A DNA stretch of 64,000 bases from Litoreibacter roseus (lineage in GTDB: Bacteria > Pseudomonadota > Alphaproteobacteria > Rhodobacterales > Rhodobacteraceae), in assembly GCF_009811795.1 (NCBI RefSeq), contig NZ_BLJE01000007.1:105252-169251 (forward strand), in the 5' to 3' direction. Below the pieces are notes generated by a model. That model had not been told where the DNA came from and ran no database searches. It saw nothing but the letters and a program-made list of their open reading frames with translations. This document shows positions 25,537 to 34,415 of the stretch, in pieces. A program made the translations under genes and the position numbers. The first letter of the stretch is position 1; each line of letters starts with the position of its first letter.

Positions 25537-26022
25537 ATGAGACACTCGCGGATTGGTCTTCCAGACAACACCAAGATGACTGCAATCGCCTTGTTGCAAA
25601 AAGCGCTCGTTGATACGCTTGATCTGAGGCTTGCGGTCAAACAAGCGCATTGGACGGTCAAAGGGTCGGATTTCCAGCAACTTCACGAGTTGTTCGACAG
25701 CTTTGTCGAGCCGCTGGATGACGAGGTCGATACCATTGCGGAGCGTATCTCAATTCTTGGTGGTGTGCCGGACGGCCGAGCTGTCACGGTCGGTACCGGG
25801 AGTAAGCTCGAGGCGTACCCACTAGAAGGCGGGGCCGGTAAGTCGCATCTGGAATGGCTCGCGGACCGCTTTGCGGCGCTTGGCGATCACATTCGCGAGG
25901 CTATCGATCAAGCAGATGACGCTGGCGACGCGGACACCGCCGATATCTTCACCGGCACATCCCGATTTCTCGACAAGTCACTCTGGTTCATCGAGGCGCA
26001 CCTGCCTGCCGCAGAAGCCTGA
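25537..26022 (+). CDS. dps: Dps-family ferritin-like protein
   Basis: A 161-residue Dps/ferritin-like protein that would store iron and protect DNA from peroxide. Ferroxidase-site residues of the inter-subunit type appear in KQAHWTVKG (His) and LDDEVDTIAERI (Asp/Glu). GGAG lies seven bases before the ATG. It sits between NTF2-like and cupin genes, supporting an oxidative-stress theme. Confidence 0.88.
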   Translation: MRHSRIGLPDNTKMTAIALLQKALVDTLDLRLAVKQAHWTVKGSDFQQLHELFDSFVEPLDDEVDTIAERISILGGVPDGRAVTVGTGSKLEAYPLEGGAGKSHLEWLADRFAALGDHIREAIDQADDAGDADTADIFTGTSRFLDKSLWFIEAHLPAAEA

Positions 26023-26048
26023 ACCAATTCGCAAAAGGGACAAAAACC

Positions 26049-26513
26049 ATGACGAAAAAACACAAACCCATCGTTCACGGGCCGGGTCAAGGCGAACACA
26101 ACAGCGCGTTTGGCCTTAACCGCTACTTCAGGGTCACGCCGGAGCATACTGGAGGCGCGTTTTGCATCTTCGAAGAAGAAATCGAAGAAGGCGCAGGGCC
26201 TCCACTGCACATCCATCACACCGAACAAGAGGTATTCACCGTTTTGTCCGGGTCGGTGAAGTTTCACTGTGATGGCGAGGAGACGGTGGCAGGGCCCGGA
26301 ACAACTGCTTTGATCCCCGCAGGTGCGCGCCATGCGTTTCGCGGCATCGGGCCAGGAATATCGCGCGTTCTTGTCATGCTGGTTGCAGGCAAGGGGGAGG
26401 GCTTCTTCCGGGACGTCGAGACCGAAGGGCTTTCGCCAAAAAATGGCATGCCCCGGATCAACGAGATTGCCGCCGAATACTCTGTTGAGTTTGTCGGTCC
26501 CCCAATCGACTGA
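26049..26513 (+). CDS. Cupin-domain protein A
   Basis: A 154-residue single-cupin protein. Metal motif 1 is seen as PPLHIHHTEQEVFTVLSGSVKF and motif 2 as GTTALIPAGARHAFR. No signal peptide. It is the first of three cupin genes in a row and is less like the other two. Function unknown; cupins bind metals and act as dioxygenases, isomerases or sensors. Confidence 0.84.
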   Translation: MTKKHKPIVHGPGQGEHNSAFGLNRYFRVTPEHTGGAFCIFEEEIEEGAGPPLHIHHTEQEVFTVLSGSVKFHCDGEETVAGPGTTALIPAGARHAFRGIGPGISRVLVMLVAGKGEGFFRDVETEGLSPKNGMPRINEIAAEYSVEFVGPPID

Positions 26514-26572
26514 CCCAACCCAGTCAACCGCGCCAAGATGCCATTCGGCGCTTCAGAACAAGGACGATACAG

Positions 26573-27133
26573 ATGAATATGTTCAAACCGATCATTCTCT
26601 CAGCCCTTATTGCTCTGGCGCTGTTGATCTCCCCCGGCCATGCTCATGATTTCGGACAGCACGAAACTGATGCCGCGACCGACGGGCCTCGAACAGCCAC
26701 CGTGGTGCACGCCGATGATCCAAGGAAGAAAATCGGGGGTGGGCAAGATCAATTCGATCTGCTGGTCTCCGGCGCTGAAACCGACGGGCAATACTTCCTG
26801 ATGGAAGCAGTGATTACTCCGGGGGGACGCGCGCCTGAGCATGTGCAGACCCGAGAGGAAGAAGGCTTCTACATCCTCAGTGGCACGTTGAACTTCTACG
26901 CCGACGGTCAGCAGGTGATCGCGCGTGCCGGTACCTTCATCAACATTCCCAAAGGTGTGCCGCATTACTTCGAAAACGTGTCCGGCGAGGATGCAAAGAT
27001 GCTCATCCTGCTGTCGCCTTCTGGTCTTGAGCATTGGTTTGAAGCGGCAGGCGAAGATCCGGCGAACGCGCGTGCCCTTGGCGAGGCAGAGTATGGCCTC
27101 GAATTCATTCAAGACTTCCCTGCCCAAGACTGA
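26573..27133 (+). CDS. Cupin-domain protein B, with signal peptide
   Basis: A 186-residue cupin with an N-terminal secretion signal (about residues 1-24, hydrophobic ILSALIALALLIS and cleavage near GHAHD). The mature domain carries APEHVQTREEEGFYILSG and GTFINIPKGVPHYFEN motifs. It is strongly similar to the next protein but exported to the periplasm. Pairing of an exported and a cytoplasmic version is unusual and is taken up under findings. Confidence 0.85.
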   Translation: MNMFKPIILSALIALALLISPGHAHDFGQHETDAATDGPRTATVVHADDPRKKIGGGQDQFDLLVSGAETDGQYFLMEAVITPGGRAPEHVQTREEEGFYILSGTLNFYADGQQVIARAGTFINIPKGVPHYFENVSGEDAKMLILLSPSGLEHWFEAAGEDPANARALGEAEYGLEFIQDFPAQD

Positions 27134-27153
27134 ACCTCTGTTGGAGAGACAAT

Positions 27154-27645
27154 ATGACCTTTGCTCAGGATTTTCAGTTGTCTGACTGCAGACCCGAAGG
27201 GATGCGGAAAGCCGTAAAATCAAAGAAACCGACAATTATCCACGCTGATGACCCGCGCCGTCAGACCGGCGGCGTCGAGAACCGTTTTGACATGTTGGCG
27301 ACCGGCGCGGAAACCGATGGTCAATATCTTCTCATGCAAGCGACAATCGCGCCCGGTGGACATCCGCCAAAGCATATCCAGACCCGAGAAGAAGAGATGT
27401 TCTACATCCTTAGTGGAACACTCACCTTCCATGCCGACGGGCAAGAAGTGGTCGCACGGGCCGGTACGTCTCTGAGTATCCCGAAGAACGTCGAACACTG
27501 GTTTGAAAACGTCTCGGATGCGCCCGCGAGGATGCTGGTTCTCTTCGCTCCAGCCGGACTTGAAGGGTGGTTTGAAGCTGCCACCCGATCGCCCGAACGC
27601 ATGCGAGAGATCGGAGAAACGACCTACGGCCTAAAGTTCGTCTAG
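27154..27645 (+). CDS. Cupin-domain protein C, cytoplasmic paralogue of B
   Basis: A 163-residue cupin nearly parallel to protein B but without a signal peptide. Motif 1 reads PPKHIQTREEEMFYILSG and motif 2 reads GTSLSIPKNVEHWFEN. The shared N-terminal HADDPR and GAETDGQY segments show a recent duplication. The gene is followed by two strong hairpins. Confidence 0.85.
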   Translation: MTFAQDFQLSDCRPEGMRKAVKSKKPTIIHADDPRRQTGGVENRFDMLATGAETDGQYLLMQATIAPGGHPPKHIQTREEEMFYILSGTLTFHADGQEVVARAGTSLSIPKNVEHWFENVSDAPARMLVLFAPAGLEGWFEAATRSPERMREIGETTYGLKFV

Positions 27646-27665
27646 GAGGATTAGGTCGCTGAAAC

Positions 27666-27745
27666 GCACGGGATCGGTTGTCCCCCCGACCCGTGCCTTA
27701 TGAGGGGTGGCCCGCCTCGATCTCCTCCCCGTCGCGCCACCCCTC
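27666..27745 (+). terminator. Two tandem hairpins between cupin C and the hydrolase
   Basis: First hairpin 27666-27696: GCACGGG/CCCGTGC with an inner TCGG/CCGA stem. Second hairpin 27702-27745: GAGGGGTGGC/GCCACCCCTC with a 24-base loop, followed by ACTTTTC. Together they may stop or slow transcription, or serve as a processing site, before the hydrolase gene at 27766. T-run is short, so full termination is doubtful. Confidence 0.55.
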
Positions 27746-27765
27746 ACTTTTCGAAAGAGAGTTCT

Positions 27766-28614
27766 ATGACCCAAACCAACCATCGTATTCCCGTTCCCGG
27801 AGGTGCGCTGCATGCACTACACTCAGGAGAGGGCGACACCGCAATCGTTATGCTGCACGGCTGGCCTCAGACCTGCCGCGAATGGAACGCCGTCACCGCG
27901 CTGATGGAAAATCAGCACCAGATTATTGCACCTGACCTGCGCGGATGCGGTGACAGCTTCAAGCCGATGTTGGGTTATGACGCTGTCACGCAAGCCGATG
28001 ACGTCTTGGCGCTTCTGGATCACTTTCAACTCAAACAGGCACATCTGGTCGGGCATGACGTAGGTGGTCCTGTGGCTTACGCCTTTGCCGCGTCCCACCG
28101 TAGCCGCTGCGCCTCGCTATCGCTCATCGAAGCGCCGCTATGGGGTGTCGTAGGGGACGGTGTTCCTGATCTTCTGTCGATGTTTTGGCATTTGCAATTC
28201 CATCAGGACGTGGATCTTGCTGAGAAGCTGATACGCGGTGACATCGGGGCGTATCTCGAACACTTCTACCGTGATTTCGGGTTCAACCCAGATGCGATTT
28301 CACCTGCCGAGGTCGCAGAATATGTGCGGGCATACAGTGGGATCGGTGCACTGCGCGGCAGCCTGATGCACTATCACGCAATCCCCGAGACCGCGGAGCA
28401 GCTCAAGAAACTGAGCGCCGACAAGTTGACCATCCCAGTTGCTGCTTTCGGCTCTGAGATGGTCATGAGCGGCTATTGTCAGGCCGTCGCAGCACTTGTC
28501 GCAGAGAACGTAACGGGTGGTGTTGTCCCTGCCTGCGGACATTGGGTGCCTGAAGAAAAACCCCAGGCCGTTGCCGATATCATCGCCGCCTCCATTGCCG
28601 CGGCATCAGCTTAA
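27766..28614 (+). CDS. Alpha/beta hydrolase with Asp nucleophile (epoxide hydrolase/dehalogenase-like)
   Basis: A 282-residue alpha/beta hydrolase with Asp98 nucleophile in LVGHDVGGP, HGWPQTCREWN oxyanion motif and His259 in ACGHWVPEE. An Asp at the nucleophile elbow is typical of soluble epoxide hydrolases and haloalkane dehalogenases rather than esterases. The start at 27766 has AAGAGA upstream and is after the hairpins; earlier in-frame starts run through them. The exact substrate is open. Confidence 0.85.
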   Translation: MTQTNHRIPVPGGALHALHSGEGDTAIVMLHGWPQTCREWNAVTALMENQHQIIAPDLRGCGDSFKPMLGYDAVTQADDVLALLDHFQLKQAHLVGHDVGGPVAYAFAASHRSRCASLSLIEAPLWGVVGDGVPDLLSMFWHLQFHQDVDLAEKLIRGDIGAYLEHFYRDFGFNPDAISPAEVAEYVRAYSGIGALRGSLMHYHAIPETAEQLKKLSADKLTIPVAAFGSEMVMSGYCQAVAALVAENVTGGVVPACGHWVPEEKPQAVADIIAASIAAASA

Positions 28615-28630
28615 AGACTGGAAAACGACT

Positions 28631-29077
28631 ATGAATCAAGATCTGCAATACCTTTTGGATCGTCGCGCACTTGATGACCTGATGGCTGGTTTCTCGGATG
28701 CTGCAAACCGGTTCTCGCCTGAGGATTTTCGGAGACTCTGGGCCGATGATGCAACGTGGACGATTGGTCCACCCGTCAGCACCACATTTACAGGAGCGGA
28801 TGATATCGTTGCCGCCTTCTCCCAACTGGTTGGTAATCGCTGGAAGTTCTTTCTGCAGATGCCATCGGCAGCCAATGTCGTAGATATCCAGGGAGATCGG
28901 GCGACGGGCCGGGCCTATACAAACGAAATTGCCCAAGCGAATGACGGTTCCGGGAACTACAACTTCGCCCTCTATGAGGACGAGATGGTCAAGATCGATG
29001 GAAAGTGGCGTTTTGCGTCGCGCAACTACAAGGTCCTGTACCTCGATCAAACGCCTTTGGCGGGAGAAGGGTTCTGA
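28631..29077 (+). CDS. SnoaL-like (NTF2-fold) protein
   Basis: A 148-residue NTF2-like protein: N-terminal helix LDDLMAGFSDAANRFSPEDF, followed by LWADDATW and DDIVAAFSQLV, and a C-terminal KIDGKWRFASRNYKVLY strand that fits the SnoaL_4 family. It lies 16 bases after the epoxide hydrolase-like gene and just before an MFS pump gene. These proteins include dehydratases and dioxygenase subunits; no specific function can be given. Confidence 0.76.
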   Translation: MNQDLQYLLDRRALDDLMAGFSDAANRFSPEDFRRLWADDATWTIGPPVSTTFTGADDIVAAFSQLVGNRWKFFLQMPSAANVVDIQGDRATGRAYTNEIAQANDGSGNYNFALYEDEMVKIDGKWRFASRNYKVLYLDQTPLAGEGF

Positions 29078-29126
29078 CAATCAAACCCATACCCACGAGC
29101 GCTACCGAGTTCGTGTCGTGATCGCG

Positions 29127-30713
29127 ATGACGCCAGTGACGGGCGATACGGCCAGGCCGGATATTTGGCCTCGCATCGGTATGGTTGCCGTCGCCAGCTT
29201 TGGATGTGTGATGGCTATCCTGTCGGGTCAGATCAGTGGCTTTGCACAAGCTGACTTGGCGGGTGGTTTAGGCGTTTCCGCCGACGCTGCGTCGTGGTTC
29301 AGCACGCTCTATCAGATAGGCCAGATTATCGTGATTCCATTGGTAGCGATCTCCACCTTAGCACTATCGGCGCGCACGGTGGCCATGTCTGCAGGTGTTG
29401 GGTTCGCCTTCACCTCCGCACTTGCCGTATCAGCGGTGACGTATGAACAGATGCTGCTGCTGCGCCTTTTACAAGGCTTCTTTGGCGGTGCTTTTCCGGT
29501 GCTGACAATGCTCCTTGTCATGCGCTCGTTTCCGCCTGGCGAAGGACAACGAGAAGGGTTGGCGGTCTTTGCCATGGCGGTGAGCGTGAGCCTTGGGTGC
29601 GCTGCTTTAGCAGCCGACTTTTTGACCTTTCACCTGAGTCACGATGGACCGTTCGTTTTCCAGGTTGGATGGACGGTATTCTACATATTCCTGGTGGCAA
29701 TGGCCTTTCCAAGACAACAGTCCAACCTCGTCATTTTGCGGATGGCCGACTGGCGCAGCTATTTCCTGCTCGTCGTTGGCTTCTGCTGTTTGGTCATCGC
29801 TTTGACACAAGGCGAGCGGCTGTTCTGGTTTGAAAGCGCGACTGTGATGTTCTCGACTCTGTTTGGCATCGGCTTTTTGGGCGCAACCCTTGTGTCGCTT
29901 ACCCGCGCCGAGCGTCCCTTCATCGATCTATCCCTCATTGGTCGCATCACTTTTGGCTGGGCAATGCTAATGGCTCTGACAGTGCGATTTGCATTGCTTG
30001 TGGTCGCCTTTGTTGTCCCCCAATACCTCATCAGGCTGCAGGGGTTTAGAGCGGGCGAGATTGCCGAGGTGACCCTGTGGTTGGTGCCGGTCCACCTCCT
30101 TGCCTTTCCTGCCGCCTACTTCGCAGTCCGGCTACTGGACCCGCGGCTCACCTTAATGATTGGCTTGCTGTTGTTTGCCGCTGCCGCCGCGATCAATGTT
30201 GATCTGAACCCTCTTTGGGCCGCCGAACAATTTCGTACGTCCATGGTTTTTCTGGGCACCGGACAAGCGTTTTTCATGGTGTCTTTGCTCGCCTTCGCGG
30301 TTCACGGGTTGCGGCCCGAAAACGGTGCGACAGCAGGCACACTGTTCAACATGACACGTATTCTTGGACAGGCGTTGGGCACAGCGATGATCGCGACGCT
30401 GGTGACCGAGCGTGAGAAGTTTCATTCTAATCAAATCGTTGAGCACCTGACGGCCAGCGATGGAATCTTTCAAAACCGACTAGCTGCCCTTGCAAACGGA
30501 TACGCGTCAGTCGGTTTACCTGAACCGCAGCTGTCCGGCTTAAACGCACTGCGGGGTCAAATTGCGAACCAAGCATACGTGCTGGCCTACATGGACGCGT
30601 TTGTTGTCCTGGCTGTGCTTCTGAGCGCTGCCGCATTTCTCGTTTGGATGCTGCCGGATATTCGACCGCGGCCCAAATCTCAATCCGAACTTTTGGAGAA
30701 CCCGAATGGCTGA
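29127..30713 (+). CDS. MFS drug:H+ antiporter (DHA2/EmrB type)
   Basis: A 528-residue integral membrane protein with about 14 hydrophobic segments, matching the DHA2 family. Its last codons overlap the HlyD-family adaptor gene by 8 bp, the EmrAB arrangement, so export across both membranes through an outer-membrane channel is likely. The ATG at 29127 is chosen; a GTG three codons earlier is possible. No close match to a known drug pump can be asserted. Confidence 0.87.
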   Translation: MTPVTGDTARPDIWPRIGMVAVASFGCVMAILSGQISGFAQADLAGGLGVSADAASWFSTLYQIGQIIVIPLVAISTLALSARTVAMSAGVGFAFTSALAVSAVTYEQMLLLRLLQGFFGGAFPVLTMLLVMRSFPPGEGQREGLAVFAMAVSVSLGCAALAADFLTFHLSHDGPFVFQVGWTVFYIFLVAMAFPRQQSNLVILRMADWRSYFLLVVGFCCLVIALTQGERLFWFESATVMFSTLFGIGFLGATLVSLTRAERPFIDLSLIGRITFGWAMLMALTVRFALLVVAFVVPQYLIRLQGFRAGEIAEVTLWLVPVHLLAFPAAYFAVRLLDPRLTLMIGLLLFAAAAAINVDLNPLWAAEQFRTSMVFLGTGQAFFMVSLLAFAVHGLRPENGATAGTLFNMTRILGQALGTAMIATLVTEREKFHSNQIVEHLTASDGIFQNRLAALANGYASVGLPEPQLSGLNALRGQIANQAYVLAYMDAFVVLAVLLSAAAFLVWMLPDIRPRPKSQSELLENPNG

Positions 30714-31902
30714 TGGCCTGCACAGTGGCGTGAAACGAGTTTTGATGACAATAGGCTTCGTCTGCGTATTTGCAGCTCTGGCTGTCGTGGTGGGACAACT
30801 GATTTCCGGGCGGACTATTTATGTTCGTACCGAAAACGCTTATGTGCGATCAGACATCGTCACCGTCGCACCACGTATCTCCGGGTATGCGGTGGAAATT
30901 CTAGTCGAGGACAACACCGCTGTCACAGCGGGTCAGCCCCTATTTCAATTGGATCGCCGTGACTTTGAGGCGGCGGTGCGCCAGGCCGAAGCCGATGTTG
31001 AAATCCAGAATGCTGGGCGAGCAGCAGTAGAAGCCCGCGCTCGGCTGCAGCTCGCCCGCATAAGTGCTGCTCAGTCCACCGTAGACGCACGCCAGGCAGA
31101 GCGAGAATTCGCAGCAGCAGAGCTGGCGCGAGCAACCGAACTGCGGACCCGCGGGGCAGGAACACAGCAACGCCTGGAAGACGCAACAGCCGCAGACCTT
31201 GTTGCAGCCGCCCGGCTTGTCGAAGCATCTGCTGATCTGCTTCTGGAACAGGAGCAGCAGACGGTTTTGGAGGCTGAGCGTCAATCAGCAGAAGCAGCAA
31301 TCGCCAATGCCGAGGCGACACTGGAAAAGAACCGCATGGCGTTGCACGACACGACGGTTTGGGCACCGCTCTCGGGGACAGTAGCCAGTCGTGGGTTGCG
31401 TCTAGGCGAGTTTGCGGCGGCCGGCGCATCTGCGATGAGCGTTGTTCCGGAAGACGGCCACTGGATCGAAGCCAACATCCGCGAGACGCAGATCCAAAAC
31501 GTGCGACCAGGTGACCGCGCCGAGGTACAGGTTGATACGCTCGGCGGAACTCCGTTTTGTGCCACTGTTGAAAGTGTTGCGCCGGCCTCCGGCAGCGAGT
31601 TTTCATTGATCCCACCAGACAACGCGACCGGCAATTTCACCAAGATCGTTCGCCGCTTCACTGTGCGACTTCAGTTTGATCCTGATGATCCAAGATTGAC
31701 GCTCGTGCGTCCCGGCATGTCGGTTGTTCCCACGATCGCTGCGGGCTCTCACGAGACGGGACTCAGTGATGCAGGTTTTCTCGAGAACCTTCTTCGTTTT
31801 GGGCATGCCGACAGATTTGCTTGTGACACAGGCGCTCCTGTTTCACCGCCACAGCCTTTGCGCCGCTCCCTGCCTGTTTGGGATGAAGAGGCAAACGGTT
31901 GA
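30706..31902 (+). CDS. HlyD/EmrA-family membrane fusion protein
   Basis: A 398-residue periplasmic adaptor with an N-terminal membrane anchor (about residues 12-33), lipoyl half-domains (TENAYVRSDIVTVAPRISGY and TVWAPLSGTVASRG) and a long coiled-coil rich in Ala/Glu/Arg between residues 90 and 215. It partners the upstream MFS pump. The C-terminal tail is longer than in typical EmrA proteins, ending in a Pro-rich segment. It overlaps the next gene's possible TTG start. Confidence 0.9.
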   Translation: MADGLHSGVKRVLMTIGFVCVFAALAVVVGQLISGRTIYVRTENAYVRSDIVTVAPRISGYAVEILVEDNTAVTAGQPLFQLDRRDFEAAVRQAEADVEIQNAGRAAVEARARLQLARISAAQSTVDARQAEREFAAAELARATELRTRGAGTQQRLEDATAADLVAAARLVEASADLLLEQEQQTVLEAERQSAEAAIANAEATLEKNRMALHDTTVWAPLSGTVASRGLRLGEFAAAGASAMSVVPEDGHWIEANIRETQIQNVRPGDRAEVQVDTLGGTPFCATVESVAPASGSEFSLIPPDNATGNFTKIVRRFTVRLQFDPDDPRLTLVRPGMSVVPTIAAGSHETGLSDAGFLENLLRFGHADRFACDTGAPVSPPQPLRRSLPVWDEEANG

Positions 31903-31916
31903 GGACAGCTTTGCAT

Positions 31917-32987
31917 ATGCGGACAGCGCTCGGGCTTGTGGTGGTACTATTGGGCGCGGCATGCGCTGAGCGTGCCATTGTCGCTGTATTGCCGCCACCA
32001 GAGGTTTCGAATGTCCGGGATGTCTGGGTGGTGAAGTTGCGAGGCGATGCGCAAGCGACGCGCCGCACAGCACCGCCTCGCACGAACAGGCTGAGCTTTG
32101 AAAGGACCTCCGTTTCCATCCCGCCGACACACCAACCTGGTCAGATCAAATGGCCAAAGGGACCTCCGGACGCCAACACCGATTTTGTCATCACGCAGGA
32201 AGTGAAATTCTCTACTGAATCGCAGTTCGTAAACGCTTTGAATGCTGGTCAGGCTGCTGAGCAAGGCGAGACGCTGCTCTTTGTACACGGCTACAACGTT
32301 CGCCACTACGAAGCGGTCTATCAGCTTGCCCAGATGGCCGAGGACTACGACGTGTCGGGGCCGGCAGTAGTGTTTTCCTGGCCCTCCGCGGGCGTCGCGG
32401 CAGGGTATGTCTATGATCGCGACAGCGTGCTGATCTCGCGCGATGCTCTCGAGCAAACGATCATTGCCTTGTCCAAACAAAGTAACCGCGAAATTATATT
32501 GGTGGGGCATTCAATGGGCAGCCACCTCATTATGGAAACCCTGCGCCAGATCGAGATCAAGAAATCTTTAGATATCGCGACCTCAATCACTGCACTAGTA
32601 CTGATGGCGCCCGACATTGATGGTGAGGTGTTCCTGTCGCAAGTCAGAAGCTTAGATGCTCTGCCGGATCCGTCCATCTTGATGGTTGCCCAGCGTGACC
32701 GAGCGCTGCGTTTGTCTGCATTTCTCGCAGGACAACGCCCTCGACTGGGAGGACAGACAGACAGAGCCATCGTCGCTGACCTGCCAATTAGTGTAATCGA
32801 CGTTGATGATTTGGGAACTGGCGAAAGGTTCGATCATGCCATACCGACCTCATCTCCGGCGGCCATCGAAATTTTACGACGTCTGGACGCCGATATGCCA
32901 ATCGCAAACGCTGAGATACCTGATCTTGTTGTCCTCTCGGAACTTCCACATACACCGAACCCGACGAAAACCCAACCTGATCGTTGA
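31917..32987 (+). CDS. Putative lipoprotein alpha/beta hydrolase (DUF900-like)
   Basis: A 356-residue predicted lipoprotein: lipobox LLGAAC places the modified Cys at residue 16. A serine hydrolase core follows, with FVHGYNVRHYEAV, VFSWPSAG, and the nucleophile elbow GHSMGSH. The DUF900 family shows this layout. The ATG at 31917 has GAGGAC ten bases upstream; a TTG at 31899 overlaps the adaptor stop. Probably anchored to a membrane in the envelope; substrate unknown. Confidence 0.8.
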   Translation: MRTALGLVVVLLGAACAERAIVAVLPPPEVSNVRDVWVVKLRGDAQATRRTAPPRTNRLSFERTSVSIPPTHQPGQIKWPKGPPDANTDFVITQEVKFSTESQFVNALNAGQAAEQGETLLFVHGYNVRHYEAVYQLAQMAEDYDVSGPAVVFSWPSAGVAAGYVYDRDSVLISRDALEQTIIALSKQSNREIILVGHSMGSHLIMETLRQIEIKKSLDIATSITALVLMAPDIDGEVFLSQVRSLDALPDPSILMVAQRDRALRLSAFLAGQRPRLGGQTDRAIVADLPISVIDVDDLGTGERFDHAIPTSSPAAIEILRRLDADMPIANAEIPDLVVLSELPHTPNPTKTQPDR

Positions 32988-33044
32988 AATCCAGAACGGT
33001 CTGAAAGTCGGAAAACTTCTGAAATAGCGACCCCATCTTTGACT

Positions 33045-33064
33045 CGTGATCAGCAGAGATCACG
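33045..33064. promoter_or_regulatory. Inverted repeat before the isochorismatase-like gene
   Basis: CGTGATC - AGCAGA - GATCACG, a perfect 7-bp inverted repeat about 34 bases before the start codon. Could be an operator or a short RNA hairpin. The spacer (110 bp) between the hydrolase and this gene is larger than in most of the block, so an internal promoter here is plausible. Confidence 0.4.
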
Positions 33065-33097
33065 CGAGATTTTCAATCGTCTAAGAAGGAGTATCCC

Positions 33098-33781
33098 ATG
33101 GGCTTGCCCTCAAGTGAACTGACCCCCGACAACTGTGTTTTCATGATGATCGACCACCAGGTCGGTTTGATGTCGTTTCTGACATCGATCGATCCGACCC
33201 AGATGAAGAACAACATTCTTGGTCACGCCAAGACAGCCAAAGCGTTCGACATCCCGGTGATCATGGGCACCAGCTGGCCCACCGGTCCAAACGGCCCGAC
33301 TATGCCCGAGCTCAAAGCGCTCTTTCCCGATGTCGACGTGATCGACCGCCCGTTTGTGAACTTCTGGAATGATCCGGCGTCCAAGGCGGCAGTTGAGGCG
33401 ACCGGGCGCAAGAAGCTCGTGATCTCTGGTCTGGCGACCGAAGTCTGCGCCGCATTTCCGGCTATCGCCGCTCTGCGTGAAGGCTATGAGGTCTACGTGG
33501 TGATGGACGCCAGCGCGGACTTCAACCCTTTCATTCAACAGGTCACTATGACGCGTCTGGCTGCCGCTGGCGTGATCGTGACCACTTGGGTGGCGGTATT
33601 GGCGGAACTGGCCAAGAACACTCAGGAAAACGGCCAGCATATTGGCATGCTGTTGAGCGAGCATATGGGCCAGTACTACGCCGCGATGAACTTCTTCCTG
33701 GGCTCCGGCAAGACGGCCGACGAAGTCGCGAAGAACGTGGGCCTCACAGGTCACCCGCCGATCCCGATGGCGGGCCAGTAA
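33098..33781 (+). CDS. Isochorismatase-family hydrolase (YcaC-like)
   Basis: A 227-residue cysteine hydrolase. The nucleophile is Cys117 in GLATEVCAAF with the family Asp in MMIDHQVG near the N-terminus; the cis-peptide region lies near residue 111. AAGGAG seven bases before the ATG gives a good ribosome-binding site. YcaC-like members have unknown amide- or ester-type substrates and are often near stress genes. A C-terminal extension (EHMGQYYAAMNFF) is normal for the YcaC group. Confidence 0.88.
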   Translation: MGLPSSELTPDNCVFMMIDHQVGLMSFLTSIDPTQMKNNILGHAKTAKAFDIPVIMGTSWPTGPNGPTMPELKALFPDVDVIDRPFVNFWNDPASKAAVEATGRKKLVISGLATEVCAAFPAIAALREGYEVYVVMDASADFNPFIQQVTMTRLAAAGVIVTTWVAVLAELAKNTQENGQHIGMLLSEHMGQYYAAMNFFLGSGKTADEVAKNVGLTGHPPIPMAGQ

Positions 33782-33796
33782 CCCGTCGCGCAATTG

Positions 33797-33822
33797 GAAC
33801 CGTCGCCCTCGGGCGGCGGTTC
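33797..33822 (+). other. Strong GC hairpin after isochorismatase-like gene
   Basis: A near-perfect stem GAACCGTCGCC / GGCGGCGGTTC (one T-G pair) with a CTCG loop, sixteen bases after the stop codon. It is followed by ATACGCG and not by T residues, so it is a weak intrinsic terminator at best; it may stabilise the upstream message. Confidence 0.55.
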
Positions 33823-33872
33823 ATACGCGATCTGAAAGCCCAGTGTTCGCCGTTATGGCAGGGAGAACAAAT

Positions 33873-34406
33873 ATGAGCGTTCAAGAGCTCGTCGTAGCTG
33901 ACGCTATTCCACGTGAGAGACTTGCACGGTACTGGACGATTATCGGATCGGTCCTCCTCGTCGCCTCGATAGCGCAGCCGATCGTATCTGCACAACTCGC
34001 CGGTATACCGCCAGAGGATTTGCTGTCTCCAATGACGTCTCACTTCGGTGATACGCCGCTCCCGGACGAGGTGTTGTCTCTATTTGCCGGTGTCTTCGCT
34101 AACATCGAGTTTGCCTTTGTGTTTGCGGCGGTGAAGCTAATTGCCGGCGCTGCCATTTTGTATTCTGCCAGACACCTTCACGCGGACACGGGGCGTCCTC
34201 AGATCGTTCTCGAAATAGCGGCTGTTACGGGGGTGGCCGCTTTTATCGGGATCGGCGTTTACTTCTCATACTCGTCTTTTCTCATCGCCTCTCTCATGGG
34301 CGTTCCGCTCATTGCAACGGTTTTCATGGCGGGACTTGGCTTGATTTTTGCGCTCCTCCCGGCCCGTTGGCTTTGGCGCAATTTCCGTAGTTTACGTGCC
34401 CTCTAG
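33873..34406 (+). CDS. Conserved membrane protein of unknown function
   Basis: A 177-residue protein with four predicted hydrophobic segments (about residues 22-43, 75-100, 118-140 and 145-165). I do not recognise the family. The start at 33873 follows AGGGAGA; ten extra codons upstream are possible but lack a site. It lies nine bases before the RND adaptor gene, so it may belong to that transcript. Confidence 0.65.
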   Translation: MSVQELVVADAIPRERLARYWTIIGSVLLVASIAQPIVSAQLAGIPPEDLLSPMTSHFGDTPLPDEVLSLFAGVFANIEFAFVFAAVKLIAGAAILYSARHLHADTGRPQIVLEIAAVTGVAAFIGIGVYFSYSSFLIASLMGVPLIATVFMAGLGLIFALLPARWLWRNFRSLRAL

Positions 34407-34415
34407 GAGCTGCTG

